Assembly (NCBI GenBank): GCA_003956705.1
Contig: QZCP01000712.1
Span: 1-64,000, forward strand
Source: Brevipalpus yothersi
Lineage: Eukaryota; Arthropoda; Arachnida; Trombidiformes; Tenuipalpidae
DNA length: 64,000 nucleotides
Reading direction: 5' to 3'
Below the pieces are notes generated by a model. The model made no database searches, had not been told where the DNA came from, and worked only from the letters and a program-made list of their open reading frames with translations. Position 1 is the stretch's first letter, and every line of letters starts with the position of its first letter. Below are positions 35,993 to 48,052 of the stretch, in pieces. The position numbers were made by a program, and so were the translations under genes.

Positions 35993-37064
35993 TCTTGACC
36001 GGTAAGTCTAAGTAGAGAAAAATAGTCCTCGATAGCTCGGAAATTCTTAAAGTTCCGTTTGATGAGAGTGAAAAAATAGACTTTTCCAAAAGCCTCTCGA
36101 GATCTCCATCTTTTAGTGGGAAAAATTAGATTGAATTTTTCGGATTTTTCATTTATTAATTTTTTATCCATTTTTGAACCACTTTAGGTTAAAACTATTT
36201 CAGCGCCGAATCAAGTAATTGAGAACTGTTGTTTTTTTTTTTGCTTTCATATACTTTAAGGATAATTTTGTATACTCAATCACTTTGTTATTTCTTCAGA
36301 AAAACAGGAAAAGAAAGGATTAAACCTCAGATTTGGTTATTTGAATGATCCCATCCTATCGCATATGCATGTGTCTACCGATATAAAAATTACCATGAAT
36401 AAGAATCTCATTTTAATCATCGAATTGATCAGCAAGTGAAAAATTTCTCCATAATTTTGAATTCCTCAACTCATGGGAATTCATCTTTCTACGTAAAAAT
36501 CAATCTCCGATTAGAGTCATCATCGTTGTGAACTGAAAATTTGAACCATATCAGAAAAGCTAAATTTATGTAGATGAAATTCCAAAGAAATTGAGACTGA
36601 AGGGTTCATTCTACACACAGAAGCCTGAATTTTTGCATCACCATCAGCTCTTTTAAATTGAAAAGTGGTGAGAATTAGTCCATTTCACTCCTTGTCCTTG
36701 TTCCACTCATTCTTCACTCCTCTCGATGTGTTTTGTCAAGCTCCTGTTTTAGGGGAAAGATTAATATCTGAAGAAAATGACTTGGTGAAGTAGCCCATCC
36801 AAATTGAGGATAGTTACTATTAATAAATGCTGAATGTTATTTTTCTTTTCTTTCTGTGTCCCGGTTGAACAATTTGAATGGAACTTTTTATTTACAATAA
36901 ATATGCTTTTTTTAATAAGTTGGCAACTTGGCAAATCTTATCTTTGTATTCATTCTTTGAACATTTGAACGTGTGTGTGTGTCTGTATGCGTGTGTGTTC
37001 AGTTACAGTAACATTAAAGATAAATAAATTTGAAGAACTGAGAGAATAGAGAACATTTTCCTCT
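35993..37064. other. Convergent 3' flanks of SDR and alpha-mannosidase genes
   Basis: About 1.1 kb of AT-rich DNA between two stop codons, with a short GT run near 36971-36996. No gene seen. Confidence 0.45.
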
Positions 37065-40000
37065 CTATGACCTCTCAAATGTTATCAAATAAGTTTTGAT
37101 CTCCATTGGATAAAGAAAAAGAACCAAATTATCAGTAGATTCACGAAAATCATTTGTTTCTGCGAAAAAAACAGAAAAAAAACAAATTATTTGTATTGAG
37201 GCTCAGAATAGTGACTATTATCATACAAGGCTTACCAGTCGAATCTATTTGAGTAAGTTGATTGGTATAGTTGAAATAGGGATCAAATTCAACCTGCCAT
37301 TGCATTTGTTGAGCCATTGCTAAAGCTTTACCAGTTTGACCATTTAATGTCACCTCTTCGGCGGATGTCACACGCATTGGGCTGAATAGATCTCGAAGGG
37401 AAACTCGTCTTGGTCGAGAATATTTGGGATCTTCATTTACTTCGAAAATGTGTTCTAATCGAATGAGAGCTCGATGATCATCCCAACGTTCCAAGCTGAG
37501 TAGATTTATATTGAGAGGTAATTTACGATCCAAGCCAATGAACTCGGAACGCTCTCGGGATAACACTTCCTCAGCTCGAGTTCCCTGTGGTCGAAATGTC
37601 ATGATGGGCTTATTTGCTAATGATTTGGTCAAAATTCTCATCTTCTGAACGCTTGTTCGAATGTCATCCACGATCACATAATGTTTGCCCCGCACGATAA
37701 GGCCACGATTATCTTCTCCAGGCTCATTAAGAGGTTCATCAACCCCAAAGCCATCATCTCTCAACAGACGACGATGTACCATCATCTCAATTTCACCATC
37801 CTGCAGGCTTGAGCCACCCTCTGTTCTATCCGGTAGAATTGTTAGTTGCAGGTTTTTTTCATAATCACGAATAAACATCCAACTGGTAACTGGATAGTAA
37901 TTACTGGCCACATTTTCACTACTTTCAACTTTCCATGTGAATCTGTGGTCTCTCACTCGTCGTAAAGTTTCTCGGCCATTAGAGTCGGTGAAAAAAGTTC
38001 CATTGGATCGTAAATCGGTCTCAAATCGTGACACAATTTCCTGACCACTGTCCACTCTCCATCTGTCCCACGGAATAGGTCCAACCACCCAGTCGAATTC
38101 AATGTAATCCACATGCTGGTATACTCGTATCACGCAACTTATCCACGAATTGAATGTTTGATGAATCTCTTCCACAAGTGGACCTTTGATCACCTTGTAG
38201 GTCACTCTATCGGTGGCCGGTGATGAGCCCTCAGAGGTTGGATTGAAGGCGTAAGCACCGGAAGCCCGCTCACCGTAGCTGGTTTCACCTCTATAGATGT
38301 GGAAATTTTGTTTCAAAGGTACTCTTCTATTGCGGGAAAGAATTACTTCCTTCATCAGGCCTGTGCTGGCATCAACCACAACGGCAAACTTGCTGTTTCC
38401 GATTGTTACATCGGAAGAGGATGAAGAAGTGGAATGATCAGCTTCTCGAGAGGTGGGTGCGAATGACGCTATAAGATGGAAATAAATGATGAGAGAAAAA
38501 GAAAGAGAGGAAGACTGTGAGAGTGAGAAGAAGAATTGGATGTTTGATAGTTGAAACTTTTCCTGAAGTTCCTAAGTGGAAGGATAAAAAAGTTGGCCAG
38601 TAGTAGAAGTGAAGGAGAACAGACTTACTTAGCTCATTTTGTCGACGAATTATATAAGATGAATAGCCAAGAGGTGGCAATTGAGCCCTGAAGATGAGCT
38701 CGAGTGATGAATTGTGTTTCCTTCGTGGAAGATTTTGAATTGCTGGTGACAATTGGACGACCTTTATGGAAAAATTTTTTTTTTCGTTAGAGATAGATAA
38801 ATTATTCATGAATTTTTCGATGTAAACTAAGAAAAGAAGAAAGGCGAAGGTCAACAATTAAATTTCACTACAACCACAACTACAACTACTACTACGGCTT
38901 CTCAGCGGGTTAATTTATTCGATGATCAAACAATTGAAACGAAAATATATGAAGTGGCAAAAGAAAAACTCATCAAGCTTGCTGATTCAAAGTCAATTTT
39001 CTCTCACTAAGAGATGTAAGGAAAGAAATATTTTGACTTACTGCCACAACTAACATCTATTATTGAAGAATGCTTGCTACGAGAATTTTCATTCAATCAA
39101 GCATCAGGAAGAAGAAGAGGAAAAATAAAAATAATACATAAAAGAACTAGTGTTTTTGTCTACAAGGATTGCCAGTAAAAACCTTCGATTTCACAGTTAG
39201 AACTTGACTGGAGAAAAGTTGGAAGTGAAAGATCAACCTTCTTCCATGAGCATTTTCGGGAAAAGTAAATCAGGCAAAAATGTTATGTAAATCATGAAAG
39301 ATCGAAAGAAAAACACAGCAAAAGATTAAATGAACCAACTCAGATATGGGTAGCAATGAGAAAGCTTCAAAAGATCAAAAATCCAGAGGAGTTTAGGAAA
39401 AAGGAAAAAATTTGGGTCAGACGATGACATCAAGGGCATGAAAATAAAATTTGAACAAATTATTCTACTCACTTGTGAAACTGTTACCATTGATTCAGAG
39501 TTGAGAACTGTGAAATGAGGTTCATACACTGGCAATCGAACGTAACTTTTCACTGGGCTTGCAATGGGGTTGAATATGTGCACAATAACCGAATCCCGTT
39601 CAGCCATGGTCTGGATAATTTCACATTGGCTTATGTTGATATGATGGCAGAAGTACATATCACTTGGCGTTGAGTTGGGAGAATCGTATGATACCGTCAT
39701 ATAAGATGAGGATCCAATAGAGTGTAACAGTCTATTCAGTGCATTGACGATGGTCTGTTCAGCTTTTTGGATTCCTTCCGAAAGCATTCGAGTGTAATCA
39801 TCGTTCACATACTGTTTACAAGTTCCGGTCACAGCATCATGATGCAACAGAATTCCCAGCGCTTCTTGCAGAGGTCGATAATTGGAAGCGTCGTTGAAAC
39901 GTTCCATATTACCGGAAGAGGCCAAGACTTCCAATCGCTTAGCTGCTTGCAGAAAATTGTTTGAATAACGGATATTGTATTTAAGCGATGGTCTAGAGGT

Positions 40001-41195
40001 AAAATAACCTGTCCAATAGGAATTATGACCGTCTGCATATGGAAAAAAATCGTCCATCTTCACAGGCCACGCACGATTAGCCCAATGCAACGATTTTAAG
40101 TAGCACGATGGAGTTGAATAGAACACATTCACATGCTCAGTTTGTTGTAGAGAATTCACTGCTTTGATGAGTGGATCTAAATTTTCATACCAGCGTGCTG
40201 CATCTTGCCAATGAAAATCCATGCCCAAAGTTACTACCGTATTATTGGTTGCAAAACTTTCGGCTTGATGTCTTATCATACTGATGAAATGTTTAGCTTT
40301 CGCCATCACATTACCATCGTGTATTGTTTCACTGGTACAATAACGATCCCAACAGAAGCCATCAGGAGGCCAATAAACGTTGGGCAAAACACCGGTGAAT
40401 AGATCAGCCCACTTACCCAAAGATGGACTAGCTTTCCATACAAACTCGAGAGATCGATTTCGTTGACGTGCAATTTTGTCCTGAAAATCTATTCGGCCCA
40501 AGAACAGAGCATCGAAACCCATTTGGGCAAGAATGGATGCATATTCTCGCGAATGACCGAAGGGATCAACTTGCCAGCCTATTTTGGGTAGTGCACATGG
40601 GCCGAAAGTGTCGTTGAGCCATTTATGGCCCAAGGTTAATTGATCGATCACTGTTTGATATCTTGGGCAAGCTTCATCGTTCATACTCCATCCGCCGCTT
40701 ATGAATTCCAATTGGCCTTAAAATAACATGGAATAGAATTGTTGAATTGAAAGAGGCAAAAAAAAATTTTCCCTAACCACCCAACTTCATCATCATACAG
40801 TCCGATAAAACACGAGCGAGAGGTCGAGTACACAAGAGAAAGGAAGAGAGAGGGAAGAAGAATCAAAAGATGAAGGAAAAGAAAGAAGGTCAACCTGATG
40901 ATCGGACCTCAAATAGAAGAAGAAGTAGCAGAAAAGAGATGCGGAGGAACGATTTGTTTAGAGAGATGGCAAACCAAACAATGTGATGAGCGGAAGCAGA
41001 ATCAGGGAAGTTAGCAGGCAATTCAACTTCTTTTTGCTTACCAGATTCAACAAGCCCTCGCACAAGATTTTGGACAGATTCCTCCTGATCTTTCCACCAT
41101 CGAGCCAAGTATGATGTTTCTACCATTATGAATCGCCTATCAGGCGCTCGTGAAAGATGATAGAACACAGAGTTGAGAATCTCACGAACAGCTAT

Positions 41196-41271
<76 letters not shown>

Positions 41272-41436
41272 NNNNNNNNNNNNNNNNNNNNNNNNNNNNN
41301 NNNNNNNNNNNNNNNNNNNNNNNNNNNNNNNNNNNNNNNNNNNNNNNNNNNNNNNNNNNNNNNNNNNNNNNNNNNNNNNNNNNNNNNNNNNNNNNNNNNN
41401 NNNNNNNNNNNNNNNNNNNNNNNNNNNNNNNNNNNN

Positions 41437-41505
<69 letters not shown>

Positions 41506-42297
41506 ACAAACTTTTAATGACAAGCGGTACTCTCATTTCATTGATTTCTATTGAAAAAGTGCAAATACATTTGGATAACATTTAGAGGAGGAAGGTTGGA
41601 GAAGGAAAAAAAAGACTACTGAATCCCAAATGCTGACAGAAGAGTAAATATGAACTCGTCAAAAATGGATCAAGAGCAATGCAATTAACACATCTTTATA
41701 TATGTGTGAATCACCGCTGCCTAAATAAGAATACCGAAATGGAATCTTGGACATGATTTCGATTTTCTCATAAGGTCAAAAGAGAATGGAGAACAAGTTT
41801 TTCTTATAGATCCATAATATTCGATCTCAGATAAGCTGCACGCAATGGAAGATGTATGATCGAATATATTCGCAAGAGAGAGAGAGACGAAATGAAAGTA
41901 TTATCGCATGCGAATGGAATGATCGAAAATCAATTAGCTTACATTGTTGATAGTATTCCTCGAATGTTTTCACCCATCCTGTGTCTAAATGTGAGTGACA
42001 AATAACATGAACATTGATCATACCAGGTTTTATTTGCGGACATCTCTATAACAATAGAAAATTATTTACATTTAACTGGTGGATGTTATAACTGGCACCG
42101 TTCTGATTTTTCGACAGATTTGTTCGAACAAAAAATTTAATCGACGAGATATCGCAAAAAGATTTAGTAATGGTAGTAGTAGTAGTAGTTACCTCAGCCC
42201 CACAAGATGATGAGTCGGAGAAATGGGCAGCTGTGATTAAAAAAAGTTGGCCTATGACCATAGGAGTTATAAAAATAGAGAGAAAAACAGATTTCAT
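37065..42297 (-). CDS. MAN2B1: Lysosomal alpha-mannosidase (glycoside hydrolase 38)
   Basis: GH38 lysosomal alpha-mannosidases trim mannose from N-glycans during glycoprotein breakdown and need zinc. Seven exons join in phase: 42297-42193, 42045-41943, 41191-41042, 40716-39473, 38761-38629, 38468-37236 and 37159-37065, for 1020 residues (human 1011). Exon 1 is a signal peptide (MKSVFLSIFITPMVIGQLF). Exon 2 carries the zinc motif VHVICHSHLDTGWVKTFEEY. Exon 4 has GGWSMNDEACPRY, the nucleophile Asp in WQVDPFGHSREYAS, TGVLPN, DDFFPYADGHNSYWTGYFTS and LLHHDAVTGTCKQYV. The last 95-base exon is needed to finish the conserved tail (LYPMEIKTYLITF). Intron 2 contains a GA microsatellite and a 165-base run of N, so the gap does not touch coding sequence. 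Confidence 0.95.
41203..41502. repeat. (GA)n microsatellite with assembly gap (N at 41272-41436)
   Basis: GA units flank 165 unknown bases on both sides, inside intron 2 of the alpha-mannosidase gene. The true length is unknown. Open frames across it are artefacts of the repeat. Confidence 0.97.
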
Positions 42298-42651
42298 GGT
42301 CTTTGGCCGTCAAAGCAGTTGGCGAGGAGATCAAACGATTAGAACACTTCTATACACAGAAAAATTTAGTTTACAAGACCTGAAAACGACGAGTGCAATA
42401 ATTCACTCAACAAGTACATCCGACATAATCGAATTTTTACATTGAACAGAGTTGATTCATATAGAAACGTGTAAATTTCAATTTTCAATTTCCAGGTCAT
42501 ACACAGGTTTCAAATTTTCTTTCTCAAGATGGTATGCAGACTGTGAATTTACAAATGAACACTGACTCACTACAACACTTGAATCATTGAATCACCTACT
42601 GTACTACATCGCATTAACAGAGCCAACTTCAATGAGAAACTTCTACCTTAC
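42298..42651. other. Spacer between RBBP6 stop and alpha-mannosidase start
   Basis: Only about 350 bases separate two genes on the same strand; must serve as the RBBP6 3' end and the mannosidase promoter. Confidence 0.5.
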
Positions 42652-45600
42652 TCATTCTCCCGCTCTGCTTCTCTCTTTACGGTCTCTTTTTCTCTCCCTA
42701 TCTTTCTCCCTATCTTTTTCCTTACGCCCCCTTGAGTCTTTTGAGTCCTGATTCTTTGATTTCTCATCTCTTTCTTTCTCTCGACTTTTCTCTCGACTTT
42801 TATCTTTCTTACGTTCTTTATCACGCGATGATTTTTCCTTTTCTCTAGATTTCACCTGATCACTCTGAGAATTTCTATCTTTACTCCTGTCTCGTTTATC
42901 TCTTGAAGTTTTCTCTTTTTTGCGCTCTTTTTCCCTCTTCTCCTTCTTCTCACGATCTCGCCCCCTATCCCGATCATCTCGCTTCGAGTCTCTATCTCTG
43001 TCTTTCTCTCGTCTTTTTCTGTCTAATCGATCACGATGGCTTGATGAACGATCACCATGATGTGAACTTTCCTTTTCATTTCTACTATTAAGTTGTTTTA
43101 CGAATCGATCATATTCTTCGTCATCAGGAGAATTTGAATATCGCTTATCCCGGTATGGTTCTGAAAAGAGAAAGAAGAAAAAGAAATGAGTGATAATTTC
43201 GAGAAATTCGTGGAGAGAATGAAAAGATAACGGCTATCACAAAGAGAACTGAAACAGTTGCTCTTGATTTGCGGAAAGAATTTTTTCATTTTTTCTTTTC
43301 ATTTTATCTTAGTACAGCCGTGTACTTTAGGACGAGACAGATAGTTCTAACTGATTAGATACTAACCACCACTCATTTAGAACTATATCTTATCAGTTCG
43401 AGCTATTTGTCTCATCCTAAAGTACACGGCTATAATTGTGCACGTAGATATGATGAAAATTTTCTCACCTTGACTTGAATCGTAACCTGAGATAAGACCT
43501 GGAGTAGAAACGGGAGGATATTGGGAAGCTTGTGGGCCCATAAATCCATAAGGACTAACGAAGCCTGGATGAGGACGCATTTGTGGATTGAACCCAAGAG
43601 GACCAGGCATGAAGAAGGGTCTCATCGGATGTCTTGAGAATCTAGGATTTGGTGGCATAGGAGGATTTGGGAACATTGGCCGAGGTGGTGGAGGTCCGAG
43701 CATAGCGAACCGATTGAACCCTACAGGTGTAGGCACATTCGGAACAATCGGTCTGATTGTGTTTTTTACGCTATATGGCTGTGGAGACAGAATAGGTGTC
43801 AACGCGCTAAAATTGGACAAGAAAAACGGTGAAAGTCTTACCTGTCTCTGGGATCTTGGAAAATAGAAATCAGATGGGTGCTGTTCAATAGAATACTCAT
43901 TTTTAATATCATCTTGTTCAGACATTCCCTCAATGCCTGAATGAATGGCTTCTGAGGAGGAGGCTGAATCACTAGTCGGATTTTTAGGCTCCTGATTAGC
44001 TCCTACTGTATCATCACCAGTCTGATTGACTGGCGATATTCTTGCAGACTCCTTGTCGTCCGTTGATTTTGACATTTCAGTTTGTTCAGCTGACTCCATT
44101 GCTTGATCCGATGTAGAGGATTCCGGTGTGTCCTTAGATTCCTTGGGTGATGAGGTGTCCATTTTTTTAAATGAATCCTTCATTTCGATTTGATCGCCTG
44201 CCTCTGTAGGCTTGGTTAGTAGGTCAGTAGGTGATCCTGATTGACCTGGAGAGTCAACTCCTGATGGAAAAGCATCTAAAGTTTCAGGAACATATTCTTC
44301 GGAATTATTCAATGAAGTAGTCTCCATTGAAGATGGATCCACTGGCTGAGGAGCCTTATCATCAATATCGGGAATGCATGATTCATTATCAACTTCTTCA
44401 TTTTTTATAATATTTTCTACATTTAAATCTACATCATGAGAATTTTCATCAGTTTCAGGATTAGATTTGGAGTCAACGCTTGCTTGTGAAGGCTGTGGTG
44501 TTGATTCACGATCAAGATATTTTTTAACAGCTTTGCGAAGTCTTAATACAGGTATGATATGTTCTATAGAAATACCTTCTTCTTGACATGAAGGACACTG
44601 AGGTGGATCTGAGTCTAGTAGCTCAAAACGTAGACATTCATCGCAAAAAGCTTCGACGCAACAAGGAGAAAAAACTGCATCGGTTAGAAGGTTATGGCAG
44701 AATGTACACTTGAGTTCGTCTGGTATCTCGTCTGCTTCATCATCATCAGGTCTTCCTTCTTCTTCCCTTGTAGCATTTGATTCGGTTTGTGGAAAACTTG
44801 ATGGCTTGTCATCATTTTTTTCAGTATATGCTAAATATTCTATCCATGGAACAGCATAGTCACCTGTGGAAGTTAGGAGGGCTCCTTTTTGATCTGCACT
44901 CGCAGGAATCATGAAACTTCTGGGAATTCCAGTACTACGTTTAGCTTTGCTATTGTTGGTAGGACAATCTTTAATATGATGACCTCCTTTATTACATCGA
45001 TAGCAAACATACTCAGGTGGCAAAGGGCCTGAGTTTCCGCCACGAACCTTGGTAAATCGAGAAGGATCATAATCATCTGTCGAATGAGCTAGAATTGCTT
45101 TCACTTTTTCACTTTCAGAGGCTGTTGAGGTCGCAATGTTGGAGGACTTAATCACTTCATTTAATGTTCTCGACGCTGGTACTCTACTGGGTAATTGGAT
45201 TGGTGTTGTGTTTTCGATTTCTCGAGGCCGGTGGCGTTTCTTTTGTCTTGGAAGAGCTACTCGTCCGGCTATCACAGTCGTTCCACGTGGTAATTGTTCA
45301 TTATCGTCTGTATACTCATCATCTGTCTGAGGATCATGAAGCTTGACATAGGATACTTTGAGTTGTAGCTCCTCGGTGATCTTCTTTTTGATGTCAGCAA
45401 CAGAAAGCGATGACGATTCATTGCAAAGTATTTGTCTGAAATGTCTTTCATTTCTCAGTTTCCAATGAATAGCCATAGATTTCAAAATTTGTACCAATGA
45501 CTAGCACTAACAAAATCCTGAGTTGATTGAAAGATGAGAAAAAAAGCAATAATTATCATCCAATTAAAAGAGATCACACACAAACAGCTTATCGAGTAAA

Positions 45601-45721
45601 CAGACGGTCGAGTTGAAGAGCACCTTTTTTCATCTCTCTCACATACAAACACACATTTTCGTATACTTACTCTTTCAAGATTGAGCAATCAAAATTGACA
45701 CGTACACAGAAGATGATTCCT
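42652..45721 (-). CDS. RBBP6: RBBP6-type E3 ubiquitin ligase (DWNN, zinc knuckle, RING)
   Basis: RBBP6 (SNAMA in flies) is a nuclear ubiquitin ligase linked to mRNA 3' processing and p53 control. Exons about 45721-45671, 45435-43469 and 43160-42652 join in phase, about 841 residues without the very start. The DWNN ubiquitin-like domain runs across the first junction (NFDCSILKEQILCNES, then LSVADIKKKI, EEYTDDN-like DDEYTDDNEQLPRGTTVI). The zinc knuckle is CYRCNKGGHHIKDC. The RING/U-box is CTFCHNLLTDAVFSPCC through CPSC. A proline/methionine-rich part follows, and the last exon is a long KDRE-type basic tail (RDRDRGRDREKKEKREKERK). The first exon as drawn has no ATG after an in-frame stop, so a short upstream start exon must exist that I could not place. 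Confidence 0.88.
43316..43431. repeat. Foldback (inverted) repeat in RBBP6 intron
   Basis: A left arm (43316-43361, starting agccgtgtactttagga) and a right arm (43386-43431) are reverse complements at about 41 of 46 positions, with a loop of about 24 bases. The structure sits wholly inside the last RBBP6 intron. It could be a small foldback/MITE-like element or a transcribed hairpin. Confidence 0.85.
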
Positions 45722-46448
45722 CTACATTAATACCATTTGAAACTGTAGTAAATATAAACAATCCATATCAATATTATGGATTTTCGGATCAATTAATTGT
45801 TCACAATTAAAGAGGACAATTTAGCAATCAAAACACAGCACAACGGCTTTTCTTTTTCACTTTGCGCTTCAGACTCAAGCCTTCAGTATCCGGCAAAACA
45901 GAGCCCCATAGACTGTGGCGCGCCTCTGGTGGACACACTTTTTTCGCATGTTCGCAAATTTTTTTTTCGAATCAAAAGTTGAGAACTTTTTCACTTGCTT
46001 CAGTTCATTTTGATGGTTGCTTTTCGATGCCATTTGCTGAATTTGAGTGATTGCGATTTGATTGTGATTATCACGCTGTTGATTTTGAGCCGATGCATCC
46101 TCTTCTACTCAGTATGGTAGGGGTGGCCATCGAGTGAAGATTATTTCTCATTTTACATGCTGACTATCTCTGGAAAAGACTAAAGGGTTAAGAAAAGTGA
46201 GAGAGTTTTATCGATAATGAGCCATGCAGACTTTAATGAAATTGTGATTGCAAAAGCACAAGAATGAAAGCATGCTAAGAAGAATAGAGTGAACTGGTAC
46301 CTCTAGTGTTATTTTGAACAATTATTACGTTTAACAATGACTTGTGAATATAGACATGAATTAATATGCGAATAAAGCTTGGATTGGTCAAGATTCTCAG
46401 AGTCTTAGGAATAAGTGAAAAATGGAAAAAGCTCAATCAGTAATTATC
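45722..46448. other. RBBP6 upstream region, probably with its unplaced first exon
   Basis: HP1 (minus) ends at 46449 and RBBP6 (minus) begins here. The missing RBBP6 start codon should lie in this interval; I found no ATG exon that joins in phase. Confidence 0.4.
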
Positions 46449-47032
46449 TTAATTGATCTTGGCGTCATATCTAGCAGCATCATGCCAAGTAAGGCGGTCT
46501 TGGTAAAATTTTATGACCACTTGAGGACACTTAATATTGGCTTCGCTCGCGAGAACTAGATCAGCTTCCTCTGAATCTTTCCTAAAAGTGAACAGATGAA
46601 AAAAGCTTCAGTGATTTGAACATTTTTCAATTTAATCTGAATTTACCATTTGATCAGGAAAACGAGCACTCCTGATGCATCCGTGGCTCCAATAATTTTC
46701 TCTGGCTCAAGATTCCTCTGGAATCCTCGAGGTTTTGAATCGTTCGTTTTCAGTTTCTTCGTTTCTTTGTCCACCAAATTATCTATTCTCTTCACATCTT
46801 CAGCCATTTTCATCTCCATCTTTCGATAACGTCCCCTTTCAAATTCAGCGATCAATTCAGCACAGTCAAGATTTTCAATAGGTTCCCAGGTGTTATCTTC
46901 TTCACCGTAATTTTTCCATTTCAGATAATATTCCCATGTGTCTCCCCTCTTTCGTTTGTCCAGAATCTTTTCCACCACATATTCTCCTTCCTCCTCAATC
47001 GGAAGCTCCTGACAAAAATCCATATCATTCAC
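46449..47032 (-). CDS. HP1: HP1-type chromobox protein
   Basis: HP1 proteins bind methylated histone H3 lysine 9 through a chromodomain and dimerise through a chromoshadow domain, building heterochromatin. Exons 47032-46647 and 46581-46449 join in phase for 172 residues. After an acidic start (ELPIEEEGEY), the chromodomain is YVVEKILDKRKRGDTWEYYL, then KWKNYGEEDNTWEPIENLDC, with aromatic cage residues Tyr, Trp and Tyr/Phe in place. The hinge is short and lysine-rich. The chromoshadow domain (EKIIGATDASGVLVFLIKWK, then CPQVVIKFYQDRLTWH) is split by the intron. The intact chromoshadow domain distinguishes it from Polycomb-type CBX proteins. Which HP1 paralog it is (alpha, beta or gamma) cannot be decided here. 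Confidence 0.95.
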
Positions 47033-48052
47033 ACTGACCGTAATCTATCACAAATATAGAAGAAACAAAACTTGAAATGCAAATGTAAATTCAAAAGAAA
47101 AATTTGACACAAATTAACTTCTGGGCTATCAAGATGTTAAGTGATGATAAATGAAAACAGCCCAATTAACAAAAAAGCGTTTAACTCCAACTTCCTTCAG
47201 CTTTGCGCGGCCTCCGAGTCTTACTCGTCATTGGCTTTCATGATTTGCATCATTGTGATCGAAGAGGTTTTCAAAATAAAAAATATCCTTGAAAATTTCG
47301 ATGACTAATGTGTCAAATATTTTATCTTCACACTTTAGACATGACCAACATCAAATGAGAAATCTGGAGAGCTCGAAGAGTTCTTGGATGATAATCGTTC
47401 AATTTCAAAGCGAAATCTAAAGTTTGATAGAAAACTTTTATTTCCACCATTCTATCATGCAAGGAGACCTCTCAAGCGTTCCAACCTAAGATAGTGATAT
47501 TTGTTAAGGAACTCAAAAAACTGAAACTTTATCTGTTTTTTTTGTAAAACTTAGGAATCGAAATGATCAACGAAGAAAACTTTAACCGTTCAATTTTTAA
47601 CTAAAAATTGGTCGACATTATCTAATTTAATTCTGTTCCACAAGAGGCCAGGAGCGGAATGCTTGCCTAAGCCAAAGCCTTGCCACTTCCTCTTATGTCT
47701 TCCTCTTGTCTTATTCTGTAAACAAGCCCAACATCTTCTCATGATGGCGAATAATGATTTAATCTGATTTGATTAGTGATCAATGTCTCAGTTCTTTTGG
47801 GCATTAATGATCCCTGCAATTATGATGCATATTTATCACAATTGATCAATGTTTGTGTGTTTGTGTTCATATTTTCATTTCTGTTTTCCCATCTTTCTCT
47901 GTGGTCACTCTAAGTGAACAGCTCTCTTCTCTTTTTCTCTCTTCTTTCTACTCCCTTGTGTGTGTACTACTACTAGACTCACGCACTTAGGGGCCATATT
48001 TTTCTCTGTCTCTCTTCTGTCTCTGCACTTATAGATTTATATATTTCACACA
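47033..48052. promoter_or_regulatory. Divergent intergenic region HP1 / ITM2
   Basis: About 1 kb between two outward-facing starts. CT-rich stretches before the ITM2 start (about 47890-48020) may be its 5' leader. No gene seen. Confidence 0.4.

Noticed and set aside
41157..41585. Open frames made of Glu-Arg or Ser-Leu repeats on both strands
   Set aside because: They are translations of the GA microsatellite and the run of N, not genes.
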